A program made the translations under genes and the position numbers. From PALSA-505 sp036495485 (lineage in GTDB: Bacteria; Actinomycetota; Actinomycetes; Streptosporangiales; Streptosporangiaceae), in assembly GCA_036495485.1 (NCBI GenBank), contig DASXMU010000305.1:1-5701 (forward strand): 5,701 nt of DNA, read 5' to 3'. The notes beneath the pieces were generated by a model. It did not search any database. It was not told where the DNA came from and saw nothing but the letters and a program-made list of their open reading frames with translations. Shown here in pieces: positions 5,084 through 5,701 of the stretch; within the stretch, counting starts at the first letter, position 1, and each line of letters starts with the position of its first letter.

Positions 5084-5701
5084 GTGCTCGACGAAGCCGA
5101 GCTGCGGCTGATGAGCCCGGAGCAGCGTGCCCGTCTGGCGCGCACGCTCGCGGCACTTGACCTGCCCCACCCACGGCGCGACCCGAAAGCCAGGATGCGC
5201 CGCAACGTCGCCCTCGTCATCGTCATAGCCTGCTGCATCTTCCTGGCCGTCTGGATCGTCGTACTGGCCCTCACGCTGCCCAGCAGGTACAAGGCCGGCA
5301 GCTGGCGGGGCGCCTGGGTCGGGTTCGACATCGCCGAGCTGCTGGCCCTGGCCTCGGTCGCCTGGACGGCCTGGCGCGGCAAGCAGCTGCTGATCGTCTG
5401 CATGATCGTCAGTGCCACGCTGATGTGCTGCGATGCCTGGTTCGACCTGACCCTGGACTGGGGCACCAGGGCGTTCTCGTTCAGCCTGATGTCGGCGCTG
5501 TTCGCCGAGCTGCCGCTGGCCGCGATGATGATCCTGGGGGCCAGGCGGCTGCTGCGGCTGACCATCGCGACGACCATGGCCCTGCAGGGCGACACCGGGC
5601 CCGTGCCGCCGCTGTGGAAGGTGTCGCTGCTCGGTACCGGTCCCAACGAGCCGGCCGGCTCCAAATGGCGAGCCGCGGGACGGCTGGCGAGACATGGCCA
5701 G
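5084..5701 (+). CDS. Unrecognised four-helix membrane protein, 3'-truncated by the window edge
   Basis: The frame is open from GTG 5084 to the last base with no stop (206 residues so far). Codon use is typical of the window, and GGAGGT sits 7 bases upstream, so I take it as real. The N-terminus is soluble and charged (MLDEAELRLMSPEQRARLAR), a likely short helix ending in LPHPRRDPKARMRR. Four hydrophobic segments follow at about 41-64, 76-97, 101-118 and 132-156, then a tail with GDTGPVPPLWKVSLLG (169-184) and a basic end. Distinctive features are a Cys-rich character (Cys50, 51, 106, 115, 116) and acidic residues at membrane edges: FDIAELLAL (81-89), CCDAWFDLTLDWG (115-127) and ALFAELPLA (138-146). 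I do not recognise a named family, and no catalytic or transport motif is evident. It is divergent from lipB across 193 bases, so a functional link to lipoylation is not implied. The two long reading frames on the opposite strand here are shadows. Confidence 0.8.
   Translation, partial: MLDEAELRLMSPEQRARLARTLAALDLPHPRRDPKARMRRNVALVIVIACCIFLAVWIVVLALTLPSRYKAGSWRGAWVGFDIAELLALASVAWTAWRGKQLLIVCMIVSATLMCCDAWFDLTLDWGTRAFSFSLMSALFAELPLAAMMILGARRLLRLTIATTMALQGDTGPVPPLWKVSLLGTGPNEPAGSKWRAAGRLARHGQ

Noticed and set aside
5014..5695. Two overlapping minus-strand frames (216 and 219 codons) at the right edge
   Set aside because: The plus strand has an open frame with an ideal Shine-Dalgarno and four well-formed hydrophobic helices; the minus frames look like Arg/Ser/Gln-rich shadows.

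Overview
The window looks like chromosomal DNA of a high-GC actinomycete. Codons are strongly biased to G/C in the third position, GTG starts are common, and the core gene order lipB - lipA - DUF4191 membrane protein - RDD membrane protein is the arrangement known from Mycobacterium and Streptomyces. I see no rRNA, tRNA, transposase, integrase or CRISPR array.

Layout from left to right: (1) bases 2-955 (+) are the 3' end of a gene for an extracellular-type NHL-repeat beta-propeller protein made of about 66-residue repeats. (2) A strong 16-bp hairpin at 975-1014 serves as its terminator. (3) A short RDD-family membrane protein at 1043-1483 (+) converges on (4) a DUF4191 membrane protein at 1526-2242 (-). 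(5) lipA, lipoyl synthase, is at 2274-3197 (-). (6) A secreted PF04185-type phosphoesterase is at 3267-4148 (-). (7) lipB, octanoyltransferase, is at 4180-4890 (-). (8) After a 193-base divergent regulatory region comes a four-helix membrane protein that starts at 5084 (+) and runs off the right edge.

How the genes work together: LipB moves an octanoyl group from acyl carrier protein to lipoyl domains, and LipA inserts two sulfurs to make lipoate, the cofactor of 2-oxoacid dehydrogenases and the glycine cleavage system. The phosphoesterase gene lies between them in the same direction, 31 bases after lipB, so it is probably read from the lipB transcript. Nothing in its sequence suggests a role in lipoylation.

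The most informative pattern concerns expression. Four genes (RDD, DUF4191, lipA, lipB) have a TANNNT box exactly 6 or 7 bases before their start codon and no usable Shine-Dalgarno, which is the signature of leaderless mRNAs. The phosphoesterase and the right-hand membrane gene instead have clear Shine-Dalgarno sequences. lipA also carries a 21-base direct repeat (23-base period) over its -35 region, a candidate operator. I did not find a clearly new multi-gene system. The points most worth checking are the phosphoesterase insertion into the lip locus, the lipA promoter repeats, and the recently duplicated repeat DNA in the NHL gene.
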